NCBI GenBank assembly: GCA_951799425.1
Contig: OX637395.1
Coordinates: 36,666,323-36,730,322, forward strand
Length of the DNA stretch: 64,000 nt
Direction: 5' to 3'
From: Ilex aquifolium
Lineage: Eukaryota; Streptophyta; Magnoliopsida; Aquifoliales; Aquifoliaceae
Position numbers and translations under genes: made by a program. Positions 12,985-24,010 of this stretch are shown here, one piece after another. Positions within the stretch are counted from its first letter, which is position 1, and each line of letters opens with the position of its first letter. A model generated the notes under the pieces. The model had not been told where the DNA came from. It saw nothing but the letters and a program-made list of their open reading frames with translations, and did not search any database.

Positions 12985-15120
12985 AATGTAGCTACTCAAG
13001 ATCAAACTCTTCAGGGCCTCCGTAAGAAAAAGTACAAAAGCAAAATAGTTGACGATGGGTCCAAGGTAAATACTCTCTTTAGTACTTTAGTTCCAGATGA
13101 TATTTTGGGGATTGTCTCCACCTACCATATTCCTCCGACTGTGCTATGTCGTCGGGCCGAGATGGATGAGCCCGCCTCGGATGACTCTTCTAGGGATATT
13201 GTTATTTATGAGGAGATGCTTGAGACTGGGCTCCAACTTCCCATGTCCCCTCCTATCTGTCGCATCCTTGAATATTTTTTACTCACCCCGGGGCGATTGT
13301 CACCCAACGGCTGGAGAGTTCTGCTATGCTTTTTGGTGTTGTGGAAAAAAGTGCACCATGAGGATGCCTCTCCGGAAGAGTTTCATGGAGCTTATACTCT
13401 GAGCGGGACCCCTACTCCCAATCGGGGTTGGTATTACTTTACTACGAGAGACAGGTTAATCACTGGGCTGAAGTCTAACTGTCATAATTGGAAGTCCCGT
13501 TTTATATTTGTCGGTGGAGAATGGGCTGCTGAGGCCGATAGAGCTTCGGTACCACGGGGATGGAGTACCCCCAAAGAGCTTGGTAAGCTTCACACTTGTT
13601 TTAACTCTTTTGTGTGTTTTCTGTTTTTACTCATCATTCCTTTTGCAGATCCTCTTGTGTTTTCCAACGGTCAAGAGTGGAAACTGCAGGCGGTGAAGAC
13701 TTATCCTGAAAAAGATATTGGAGTCCTCATGCCCGGAGTTTGTGCCACCCCTAAGTCTGGCGGCTCCTCCTTGAAGAGAAAAAGTGAGTTGACTATTTCG
13801 TACCTTTTTTTTTTTCATCTGGGTAACACTTTATTTATTTGCAGCAATAGATAGGGAGACAATTGGGTCTCTCCTTTCTGGTAGGAGTCCTTCTCCTCCC
13901 AAGGTAGCTAGAGTGCCTGAGATGGTGAGGACGAGCCAGGTCTCCCAAGTGACCTCTCCAACGGTACCGCCCAATGGGAGCTCTCCTCAATCAACTCCTC
14001 TAGCGATACCTACGGCTCCCCTTGGTCCAGTGCCCCTTCCAGTGGTGCCTACACCCTCAGTTGCACCTCTTACTCTGGAGTTTCTCCTGTCGGCCGCACC
14101 TTCTGTTTTCCCTTCATCTTCTCATGTGGGGGCTTCTTCTGGGACACCTTCTCAGGGTATCTCTATGCTGGGTAACCTACCGGTTATCAGGGATCGGATT
14201 GGGAAGTTTGTGTGTTCCAGGGATGTGAACGAGCTCGGTGCCACGGGCACCGATGGAATTCTTAGCTCTTATTTGGAAAGCTGGGCTCAAGTAAGGGTTT
14301 ATTATCTCCCTTCTCTCCCTTCCTCTCATACATTTCTGACATATTTTTGCCTTTTGTTTTTCCTCAGGCCTCAACAGCATCTATGTGTATGTTTTCAAGG
14401 ACCCTCTTTTATCACCAGTTGAAGCAAACCCATGAAGTTGTGAAAAATGAACTTCTAGCTGCTCAGGGGAGGATCACAGAGCTTGAAGCTGCTGGGAGGG
14501 CTTCTGATATGAGGGCGACTGATCTTAAGGCTGAGCTTTCGGCGAGCCATGGGAGGGTGGCCAGGCTCGAGGATGAGCTTGTTGAGGTCCGTGAAAGGGC
14601 CACGCTCAGTGAGGCTGAGCTTGCAAAGATCCAGGTTGAGTTTTCGGCGACCCATGGGAGGATGGCCAAGTTTGAAGCTGAGCTTGCAGAGACCCACGAG
14701 AGGGCCATGCTCAGAGAGGCTGAGTTTTCGACGACCCATGGGAGGGTGGCCAAACTTGAGGCTGAGCTTGCAGAGACCCGCGAGAGGGCCATGCTCAGAG
14801 AGGCGGAGTTTTTGGCGACCCATGGGAGGGTGGCCAAACTTGAGGCTAAGCTTGCAGAGACCCGTGAGAAGGTCATGCTCAGAGAGGCTGTCGCAGAGGC
14901 AGATGTGAAGACTGTTCAAGAGAGAGCTTCCCGGGCTGAGGCGGACCTGAGGTATGGCACTGCCGAAGCTTTCATTGACGGCTACGAGGAGCTTCGGGGA
15001 AAGATTTCCGCTGCCTACCCCAATATTGATGTCTCAGGCTTCGTGGCAACTGAGGCGCCTGAGAGTGATGGAGGTTCTGAGGATGCCGAGGAGGAGGATG
15101 ACGACCACAAGAGCAGTTAG
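12985..15120 (+). CDS. Antisense extra ORF of the Tat element (Transposase_28-like domain plus coiled coil), four exons
   Basis: Four plus-strand segments read in one continuous frame when three short introns are removed. The exons are up to 13,582, 13,649-13,783, 13,845-14,290 and 14,368-15,120, and the introns are 66, 61 and 77 bases. All borders are GT/AG with pyrimidine-rich acceptors. The first part resembles the plant 'putative gypsy type transposon' domain (Transposase_28): the LQLPMSPPICRILEYF, PGRLSPNGWRVLLCFL and RFIFVGGEW segments are typical. A proline/serine-rich linker follows, then a long heptad-rich coiled coil built of 28-residue repeats, and an acidic tail ending DDDHKSS. 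The 5' end is unresolved: the frame is open from 12,985 but its first ATG is at 13,162, inside the conserved domain, so an upstream exon is likely. Its role in the retrotransposon cycle is unknown. Confidence 0.75.
14530..14890 (+). repeat. 84-bp tandem repeats encoding the coiled coil
   Basis: In-frame tandem units start at 14,677, 14,761 and 14,845, with a diverged unit from 14,530 and a shortened one at 14,614. Each full unit encodes 28 residues (four heptads) of the form AELAETRERAMLREAEF followed by a THGRVAKLE-like end. Because the unit is a whole number of heptads, copy-number change lengthens the coiled coil without breaking its register. Confidence 0.9.
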
Positions 15121-15390
15121 AGTGCTAGGGACTTTTTGATTTAAGGATTTCTTTATTTATTTGTTTGAAAAGCATTTTGTAGCCCTACTTTTATGAAAGT
15201 GGTAGTGGTTTTTGCCACTGATGCCCTTTTGATCTTGAATACAAAAATGCAAAGATTTTTTGAGTAAATCTAGAAATTTTGTTTTATTTATTTCATTGCT
15301 TATGAAAAAGCAATATCGAGCAATAGCCCCAAAAAAGTACAAAAAATAAAATCAAGTTCCCAACTTTTCTACTTTGAGTCTCTCAAGGTG

Positions 15391-18300
15391 TCACTGGTAG
15401 TACCTCTTCAAGTGCTCGGCATTCCATGGATGGGGCAAAACTTTCCCCTCAGAACCCTGTATCTTGTAGGTACCCGGCCTCACCACTTCTATTATGAGGT
15501 AGGGTCCTTCCCAATTTAGTCCCAGTTTTCCTTCTCGTGAATCCTTTGTGGCTAGGATCACTTTCTTAAGGACCAAGTCTCCTGGTTGGAAGGAATGAGG
15601 CTTCACCCTCGAGTTGTAGTATTTTGCCATGCGACGCTTGTTCTCCGCGTTGCGGACCACAGCCATCTCCCTTGCCTCCTCTACTAAGTCGAGGTTGATG
15701 TGGAGTCCTTCCTCATTAGTGCCAGGGTCGTGGTGTTGGACCCTTAGAGAATGCACCCCGATCTCCACAGGAATGACTGCCTCAGTTCCAAAGGCGAGGG
15801 AGAAGGGGGTTTCTCCGGTTGGAGTTCTTGGTGTGGTCCAATAGGCCCATAATACGCCTGGGAGCTCTTTGACCCAAATACCTTTTGCCTTTTCGAGCCT
15901 TGTCTTTCGGTTGCGCAGCACCGTTCTCACCATGACCTCAGCCTACCCGTTTGCCTGCGGGTGTGTAGGGCTGGAATGAGGTTGCTTTATTTGAAGGTCT
16001 GTGCAGAAGGAGTTCAGGAGCTTGTTGTCGAACTGTTTGGCGTTGTCGCTGACAATGGCGTGGGGTATCCCAAAGCGACAGACCAGGTTTTTCCAGATGA
16101 AATCTTTCACCTTGACGTCTGTTATTTTTGCTAAGGGTTCTGCCTCCACCCATTTAGTGAAGTAGTCTACCGCTACCACCACGAACTTGCACTGTCATTT
16201 GCTGAGAGGTAGGGGACCTAGGATGTCGATGCCCCATTTAGAGAAGGGCCATGGACTTGTGACGACCGTGAGCTCTTCTGGTGGTTGTCTGGGCACAGTG
16301 GCGAAGCGCTGACATTTGTCGCACTTCTTGGCAAATTCTTGGGAGTCCCTCGTCATACTAGGCCAGAAGTAGCCTTGTCTAAGCGCCTTGTGGGCGAGGG
16401 AGCGCCCTCCAGAATGATTCCCACAAATCCCTTCATGGATCTCCCGCAGGGCATAGTTTGCCTCTTTAGGCGAAAGACACTGCAACAACGGCAAGGAGTA
16501 ACCTTTTTTGTACAGAGTATCTTGTAAAATAGTAAACTTGGAGGCTCTCATCCTGAGCTTCCTGGCTTCACTAGGGTCATCAAGCAACACACCTTCCTGG
16601 AGGTATGCCTTTATTGGGGTCGTCCAGTTTGCCTCGACAGATGCACAATTGGTGCTTGTAGCTTCCACGTCTAACTTGCTTGGTTCCAACTGGTGACCCA
16701 TGAATGTTGGCCCTGGTGGGGCGTCTGAGGACGAGGCGAGCCGGGCTAGCGCATCAGCGGCCATGTTCTCCTCCCTCGGGATGTGGGTGATTTGAAAGAT
16801 TTTAAACTTGGCGACCAAGGCTTTCACCATGGCGAGGTACTCCTGCATTCTGGTTCCCTTTGCTTCGAACTCGCCATTTACTTAGTTGACTATTAGCTGA
16901 GAGTCGCTGTGAGTGATGAGGTGTTGAGCCTTCATCTCGATTGCCAACCTTAGTCCAGAGAGGAGGGCCTCATATTCTACCTCATTGTTGGAGGCGATGA
17001 AGTGGAGCTTCACAGCGTACTTGATGGTAGTGCCATCGGGGTTGATTAGGATTAAGCCAGCCCCACCTCCTTCGCAAGTTGATGATCCATCCACATAAAG
17101 TTTCCAGAGCGACGAAGAGGATAGTTCGGAGAGCACTGAGGGAGTCAGGAAACCAAGATTGGGTGGCAAGGCTCCAGGCGGGGTGCCGGGAGGGGCCTGG
17201 GCGCCAGGGGATGTCTGGGCGCTTGCGGAGGAAGTCTGGGCGCCAGGGGAGGAGGTCTGGACGCCAGGGGAGCAAGTCTGGGCGCCCGGGAGTGTCTGAG
17301 GGCCTGCGGAGGAAGTCTGGGCGCCCGGGGAGGAGGTCTGGGCGCCAAGGGAGCAAGTCTGGGCACCAGGGGAGGAGGTCTGGGCGCCAGGGGAGCAAGT
17401 CTGGGCGCCCGGGAGTGTCTGGGCGCCAGGACTGGGTGCCCTAGTGTCCTCATCGTGTATCACCTTGCTTTGGGTGTCCGGGCTCGATGTCTGGAGCGTG
17501 GAATGTTCATTTACCTCCCCTACTGGTGTAAGCTCCGTAATAAAATCTGCCAAGGCTTGCGCTTTGATAGCCGCCCTTGGCTGGTACTGGATGTCGAACT
17601 CGCCTAGTTCCACTGCCCATTTTAGGAGTCTCCCGGATACATTTGGCTTTCCTAATACTCTCTTTAGAGGCTGATCTGTGATGACAACAACAGTGTGATT
17701 CTGAAAGTAGTGTCGCAGGCGCCTAGCTGTTGAGATGAGGGCTAGTGCTAATTTTTCTAGCTCTGAATATCTGACTTCCGCTCCCCGATATGCTCTGCTC
17801 ACATAATAAATCGGCTTCTGTACTCCGTCATTGTTCTTGACGAGGACCGAACTCACTGCTGATGGGGAAGTAGAAAGGTATAGATATAAAGTCTCACCAG
17901 ATGTAGCGTGTGAAAGGAGTGGAGATTTAGCCAAGTAGACTTTGAGCTCTTGGAAGGCTTCCTCTGCCTCCCGTCCCCACTCGAAAACCTTTCGGAGAAT
18001 TTTGAAGAAAGGCAGACATTTGTCTGCAGATTTGGAAACGAATCTATTGAGCGCTGCAATTCTCCCATTGAGGCGCTGGAGCTCCTTGGTTGAGGACGGC
18101 GACTTCATATTTAAGATTGCCTTGATTTTGTCGGGGTTCGCCTCAATTCCTCTCTGGTTGACCATAAAGCCAAGGAACTTTCCTGAGCCTACGCCAAAGA
18201 CGCACTTTTCAGGATTCAACTTCATGTGGTAAGACTTGAGAATGTTGAAAGTTTCTTGGAGGTGGTCAATATGATCTGCTGTTGCGAGACTTTTTACGAG

Positions 18301-21177
18301 CATGTCGTCCACATACACCTCCATTGTTCTCCCGATCTGTGACTGGAACATCTTGTTCACCAGTCGCTGATAAGTTGCTCCTGCGTTCTTCAACCCGAAG
18401 GGCATGACCCTGTAACAGTAGGTTCCCCTTGGAGTGATGAACGATGTCTTCTCCTGGTCTGGGGGGTGCATGCTGATCTGGTTATATCCAGAGTATGCAT
18501 CCAAGAAGGTGAGCAATTCATGCCCTGTTGTGGCGTCGATGAGGAGGTCGATTAGCGGTAGTGGATAGCTATCCTTTGGGCATGCCTTGTTGAGCTCAGT
18601 AAAGTCGACGCAGAGGCGCCACTTCCCATTAGCTTTAGTCACCATCACCACATTTGAGAGCCACTAAGGATAGGCTACTTCTCTAACTGCTCCGTTCTCT
18701 ATCAACTTTCCCACCTCCTTTTCCATTGCTTGGGCCCTTTCAGTGGAGGCCCTTTCAGTGGAGGCACCCCTTAGTTTTTGGCGAACAGGCTTGTGGTGAG
18801 GGTTGACGTTGAGGCGGTGGGTGGCGACCTCAGGGTCGATACCCTCCAGGTCTGCATGTGACCAAGCAAAAACGTCCATGTTACCTCTCAAAAAGTCTAT
18901 GAGCTGGCGGACCAAGTCTTCAGGAAGGGAAGAGCCAATGTACACTTTTCTGTCTGGATACTCTACATCCAAGGTGACTGGGGTGAGCTCCTCAACTGGT
19001 TCTCCTCTTTCTATAGTGGCATCATCCCTTGGGTCGAGGACCTCCACTTGCAGTGCCTCCTATGGCTTCCTCGCCTTCATAGAGGAGACGTAGCACTCTC
19101 TTGCAACTACTTGGTCTCCCCGGACCTCTCCGACTCCGCTCGGGGTTGGAAAGCGGAGAATGAGGTGGTAAGTAGAGGGCACCGCTCTTAGAGTGTTGAG
19201 AGCGGGTCGACCTAGAATGATGTTATACGCTGAAGGGCAATCTATCACCAGGAAGTTGACCATGATTGTGGAACTTCGGGGTGCTACGCCTGCGGTGACT
19301 GGTAAGGTGATGGACCCTAGGGGATACACCTTCTCTCCGGAGAACCCACTGAGGGGTGACCTGATAGGCTGTAGTCTCTCCCTGCCCAAGTTGAGCTTGT
19401 CATAAGCCTCTGCGAACAGGATATCCGCAGAGCTGCCACTGTCCACGAGAATTCTCCGCACCTGAAAGTTGGCGACGGTCATAGTGAGCACCAGAGGGTC
19501 GTCATGGGGGTGCTGGATTCCCTCCAAATCCTTGTCTGAGAAGGATATAACCTCGTTATTGCCATGCTTGGGCGTCTTAGCTGGTCGCAACTCGTCGGGC
19601 TGCCTAGCTTTCCTAGCGTGAGCCTTCATAGCGGAGAGGGATTCTCCTCCCCCTGCAAGCCCTCCGGAGATGGTGTGAATTTCTCCGATGGGCTGTTGGT
19701 CTTCCTGGTTACGAGGCGGTGCCGGTGCCTGTCCTCTCCCGGCCACATATTGGCGTAGGTGACCCCGTTGAATGAGTTCCTCAATCTGTCTTTTGAGGTC
19801 GTAGCAGTCGTCGGTGTCATGGCCATGGTCGCGATGGAAACGACAATACTTGTTTGGGTTCCTGCGGTTTGATGGAGACTTCATTCTCCCTGGCCACTTT
19901 ATTGCGAGGTCATCCTGAATCTGTAACAGGATATGCCCAACAGCGGCATTGAGGGGGGTGAAGGTTTGTCGATCTCTTTGGAGAGCAGGACCAAGACGGT
20001 CTTTGGCGGGTATCCTCTCTATTCTGTCACGCTTGTTATTACTCTCTTTTTTGTCATCCCTGTCTCTTTCTTTTCTTTTCTCCCCAACTCTGGAAGACTC
20101 ATCTCGCCTGGCCCTTGTGATGTCCTCAGCATTCATGTATTTCTGGGCCTTCGCTAGTAACTCGAGCATGCTCTTCGGTGGACGCTTCATCACCGAGAAG
20201 AGGAAACTTGATGACCGGAGGCCTCCTAGGAAGGCGGTCATGCTGACCTTTTCATCGGGCTCTTCAACTTGAAGGACCTCCTCGTTAAAACGAGTGAGGT
20301 AGCTTCTCAGGCTCTCATCTCGGTCCTGCTTAATGTTGAGCAGGTGCGTGGCAGGCTTCTGGTGGCGGCGTCCTCCAATAAAGTGTGATACGAAGGACCT
20401 GCTCAGTTCGGCAAATGAACCAATGGAGGCGGGGGAGATCTTGGCGAACCATTGCCGAGCGGACCCCTTTAAGGTGGTTGGGAATGCTCTGCACATGATT
20501 TCGTCAGGGGCGTTGTGCAGCTGCATCAAAGTCTTAAAAGTTTCGAGGTGGTCCAGTGGATCCTTCCTACCGTCAAAAGTTTCGACTGATGGCATCTTGA
20601 ATTTTTGAGGAAGTGGGTAATTAGCTACGTCAGGTTTGAAAGGTGTGTCGGTTCGACTTACGAGGTAGTCGACTGTTTCGGGTCCCTGTGCCTTCATGGC
20701 ATTGAAGACGTCACCCAGCTGATTCTGTACCTCCTTAATTTTTTCGTCCCACTGATTAGGATGAGGTCCTCTAGAATTACCACATAAAAGGCTCCCATGC
20801 TCCATGCTTTGGTTTTCACCCTCATCCTCTTGTAAAAGAGGGTCTCCACCATAAGGAGCAGGAGCAGGAGCAGGAGCTGGGGCTGGAGGAGGAGGTCCCT
20901 CATGGTGGACCCCCCTTGGCTGGGCGCCCAAGGGTGGGGCGCCTAAAGGGGCGCCCGGAGGGGGAGCTTCTTGATGACCAGGGAGTGGAGCTCCCCTAGC
21001 TTGAGGTCCGGGCTGCGCTCCTCCTTGTTGCCCAAGCATCAGCTGCAGAATCTGCTGGTTCTAGGCTACTAGTTGTTGCATGGTGTCCAGCATCTGCTGT
21101 GCATTTGGGACCGGATTGGCGAGTGGAGGAGGAGCGACCTCCTCTTCTAGCAAAGGGTTGTCTTCCGGGGGATTCAT
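15391..21177 (-). pseudogene. Tat-element gag-pol polyprotein, broken by six nonsense codons
   Basis: One frame of 1,929 codons runs from the ATG at 21,177 to 15,391 with no frameshift. It is interrupted by stops at about 21,061 (TAG), 19,060 (TAG), 18,664 (TAG), 16,882 (TAA), 16,195 (TGA) and 15,943 (TAG). Domains in order: retrotransposon gag (about 20,600-20,100); a CxxHxxxGHxTxxC knuckle (about 19,840); protease with DSGSS (about 19,443); RT with FLDAYSGYNQ and YVDD (about 18,315-18,304); gypsy RNase H; a GAQT-repeat linker; a second, archaeal-type RNase H beginning LYVDGSS; integrase with its zinc-binding region; and a terminal segment KLGLNWEGPYLI. The fourth stop lies inside the second RNase H and the fifth and sixth inside integrase. 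This copy therefore cannot make full polyprotein without readthrough. Confidence 0.93.
17160..17440 (-). repeat. 21-bp tandem repeats encoding GAQT-rich linker between two RNase H domains
   Basis: Units of about 21 bases, read on the minus strand, encode repeats such as GAQTSSP and GAQTCSP, roughly a dozen of them, between the gypsy RNase H and the archaeal-type RNase H of pol. The insert keeps the reading frame. It is proline-, serine- and glycine-rich, so probably a flexible tether. Confidence 0.85.
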
Positions 21178-21220
21178 GGATTTGACAGAGAAAATTTTTT
21201 AGAAGTGAGAATTCTGTAAG

Positions 21221-21238
21221 TTCCCACAGCCGGCGCCA
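21221..21238 (-). other. Primer binding site
   Basis: On the minus strand TGGCGCCGGCTGTGGGAA begins three bases after the LTR CA. TGGCGCC starts are typical of tRNA-complementary PBS sequences in plant Ty3/gypsy elements. Which tRNA it pairs with was not determined. Confidence 0.75.
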
Positions 21239-21241
21239 AAC

Positions 21242-21833
21242 TGATGATGCACAAAATTGGTTTGCACACCACCTGTCAATTAAGTAATATAAAATGCAGT
21301 AAGTAAGGAGAAGAAGAAGGAAAAGAACAACACAAGGATTATAGTGGTTTGGTCAACAAGACCTACATCCACTTTCAATGGCTAAGTTCGCCAGGAAGTT
21401 TATTAACTCCGGTGTGTAAGGGGATCAGGGAATTACAAGAGAGAGAGAGATGAGCTTGAGTTTTTGTGAGATGTCCCCCAAGTGATGGGGAAGCTTACAA
21501 TTTATAGTCGTCTGTGTAGTAATTGAATGGGTAGTTTGACGGTCATAACGGATTGTAGCAACTTAATAGCTTTAAATAGCTTGGCGACCCCTCCTCTCCT
21601 TGGCGACCTCTCCTCTCCTCAACTGGCAGGGGAGTGCTTTCCAAAGGTCTTGGCCAAATGATGAGGGAATGTTGACTTTCTCTAAGCGGCCCGGATGTTC
21701 CCTTAGTGGTGTAGCTCCCTAATGAGCTTGACCAGTCTGGACCACTTTGGGGCTGCTTGGTCTTCTAGAGCTTGGGCTCTTAAATAGTTTTGGGCTTTTC
21801 ACCCGAATTGGATTATTTGGGTCTGGCCCATCA
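21242..21833 (-). repeat. 5' LTR of the Tat element
   Basis: 592 bases, TG to CA, near-identical to the left LTR. On the minus strand the likely core promoter is TATAAATT (about 21,506-21,499). The outer end is followed by the ACTCT target duplication. Confidence 0.95.
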
Positions 21834-22185
21834 ACTCTTATAATTCACATTTTTTATAAATAAATATTATTGAAATTTATTTACGTACAACACATGTCAT
21901 GCATTGCTAGTTTGTATAAAAAAGAAATGTTTAGTGAGGAGAAAATATATAAATATTTAGATAGAGGGTAAAGATAAATAACAAAGAAAAAATAAAAAAA
22001 GAGCAAAGTGAAAAAACAATGTTAAACTCTCGGGGAAAAAAGATAATAGAAAAATGAAAAAAAAAAATTTGAAATGGGTGGTGGCTTAAATGGTGGAAGT
22101 TTGGGTACCGGGTGGTCATGTGTATGGACGAAACCAATATTTCATTTAGAGGGGGTCAAACATTAACGTGACAAAATAAATTATT

Positions 22186-22590
22186 TTTCACCACCACCAC
22201 CACCACCATCACCATCACCACCTCCACCCTACTACCACCACCACTGCCACCCCATCACCACCTCTGCCACAACATACACCATTGTCCCTACTATCACAAC
22301 CGTCGCCATTACTACTGTCGCCACCCCACCACCACCATCACCCCTACCGCCCGACCACCACCATCCCCACTACCCACATCACCACCACCACCATCACTTC
22401 TACCCCACCACCACTCTACCACCACCCGTCACTGTCCAACCATCACCCCTACCACCACTACCCCTATCGCTTCACCACCACCCCTCACGACCATCACCAC
22501 TACTACCACCACCGCCATTGCCACCGTCGCCACCCCACCACTGCCATTACCACCCACCACCACTACTATCGCTCACTCTCATTATAACCG
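22186..22590. repeat. CCA/CCAT-rich low-complexity tract
   Basis: About 400 bases of CCACCAC, CCATCAC and CTACCAC motifs. The final 190 bases and the following sequence to about 22,711 match 30,627-30,821, including the stretch GTGATTTGATTTTA and a terminus ending AATAACTAA/G. Both are therefore copies of one repeat family. Confidence 0.75.
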
Positions 22591-23309
22591 GTGCTTAAAT
22601 TCCTTTCTTTCTCCTCTAATATTTGTGATTTGATTTTAGATGTGAATACAAATATATTTATTGTTGACCATTTTTTTTATTATTCTGTACATTCGCACAT
22701 GCAATAACTAATATATATATCACCTTCACTATAAGTGCCTCAATTGAAAGAAAATTAAGTAGAAAACTCCAGCCCGGTTTTGGGGGATTTCATTTCGATA
22801 TACTTCTTTAAAGAGCAAAAATACTAGCAAAATGAGTTGGAGAATAGTGAATATTATACTTCTTTCAATGTCATAAGGTTGATGGCATTTGTGTTTTCAT
22901 ATAGATCCTTAAGCTTTCACTGTCATGTGATTATGACTAGGTTGGAGTTGTATAGGAGCCACCTTCAAACTTGACTTGGTCAGCAAGTATGTTTTCGAGC
23001 CTGTTGACACCGGTGCTGATGTCGAGGCACATAGGGGCACGACGGTGATGATGAGGCAGTTGTGGCATACTCAAGGAATGGCAAGCCAACAACCAATTGG
23101 AGCCAAGAATTCTGATCACTTCTAGCAGCCACCATCCGGGTCACTGACAATTAGGGATGAAAGTGGAGTGTTAATAGAGTTGAGTTTTGCGAATTTATCT
23201 TTTTAAAAGAGTTTAAAAATTTGTTCAAGTTTGATCGTTTAGAGCTCGAGTCAAGCTGGAGCCTGAGCCCGGCCGAACCTGAGCCGAGTTCGAATAGCTC
23301 GATTATTTT

Positions 23310-24010
23310 ACATATATCAAAAATTACAATGAAACCCTTTGACATTTGAATACGTAACAACAAACGTCGAAAAAAGTAACGATAATAGAACATGAAATTT
23401 GATTGTAAAATTCATGTTCTATTATGAATGACTTAAACCCCTTATTTGATTTTTTAGTTTTATTCTAATAGATAGTATAATTGTATACTAATTACGATTT
23501 TTTAAGAAAAAATTAGATTTTTATTTTTGATTTTATTTCGATAAATAATACAATAAAACATAAATTTTGACTGTAAAATTTAAAATATTTGATATTTTAT
23601 TTTTTATTGGAGTTTTTTTGGTCTAAGTATAACATTTTAAACTTAAAAGGTCTAAATATTATACGTCTACAAACTTCAAGGGTCTGGGTGTAATTTACTA
23701 ACAGACATTGATGACAGATGTCTAAATGTTATGCGTACAAACCTCAAAGGTTTATGTATAATATTTTAAATGTCAAAGTGTCTGAGTAATTAAGTGACAA
23801 ATTTCAAGAGCTTTGAGTATAATTCTTCCCCTTTTTTTTTGGGTCATACTGCTTAGGTGTTCATGGAGGTCTAAATACCCACCCTGACATTTGATTTAAT
23901 TACACACAGATCCCTCATATATCAAAAATTACAATGAGACCCCTTGACATATGAAAACGTAAGACACAACCATCCCTTTTTCTGACGGAAGTCGAAACAA
24001 GTAACGAGAA
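23310..24010. repeat. Internally repeated transposon remnant
   Basis: The motif ATATATCAAAAATTACAATG followed by a CCTTTGACAT or CCCTTGACAT-like continuation occurs at about 23,313 and again at about 23,919, each leading to GTCGAAA..AAGTAACGA. Between them, short phrases such as 'acaaacttcaagggtct' recur in diverged form. The boundaries are unclear. Confidence 0.45.

Larger units (their letters stand above)
11246..21833 (-). mobile_element. Complete Ty3/gypsy LTR retrotransposon, Tat lineage
   Basis: This is a 10,588-base element with LTRs at both ends, flanked by the 5-bp duplication ACTCT (11,241-11,245 and 21,834-21,838). The PBS-like sequence lies beside the right LTR and the polypurine tract beside the left one, so it is transcribed leftward. 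Domain order is gag, zinc knuckle, protease, RT, RNase H, a second archaeal-type RNase H, and integrase with a GPY/F-like end. The second RNase H places it in the Tat group. An extra ORF runs in the opposite direction between the pol end and the 3' LTR. By eye the LTRs differ at about 16 substitutions plus one 2-base indel in about 592 bases (roughly 2.7%), so the insertion is fairly recent. The gag-pol copy is inactive as written. Confidence 0.95.

Noticed and set aside
14455-14919. Minus-strand open frames of 137-154 codons
   Set aside because: They mirror the 84-bp coiled-coil repeats on the plus strand; the repeated peptide is an artefact of the tandem array.
22282-22587. Plus-strand frame rich in histidine, proline and threonine
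   Set aside because: It is translated CCA/CCAT low-complexity DNA of a repeat family and not a gene.
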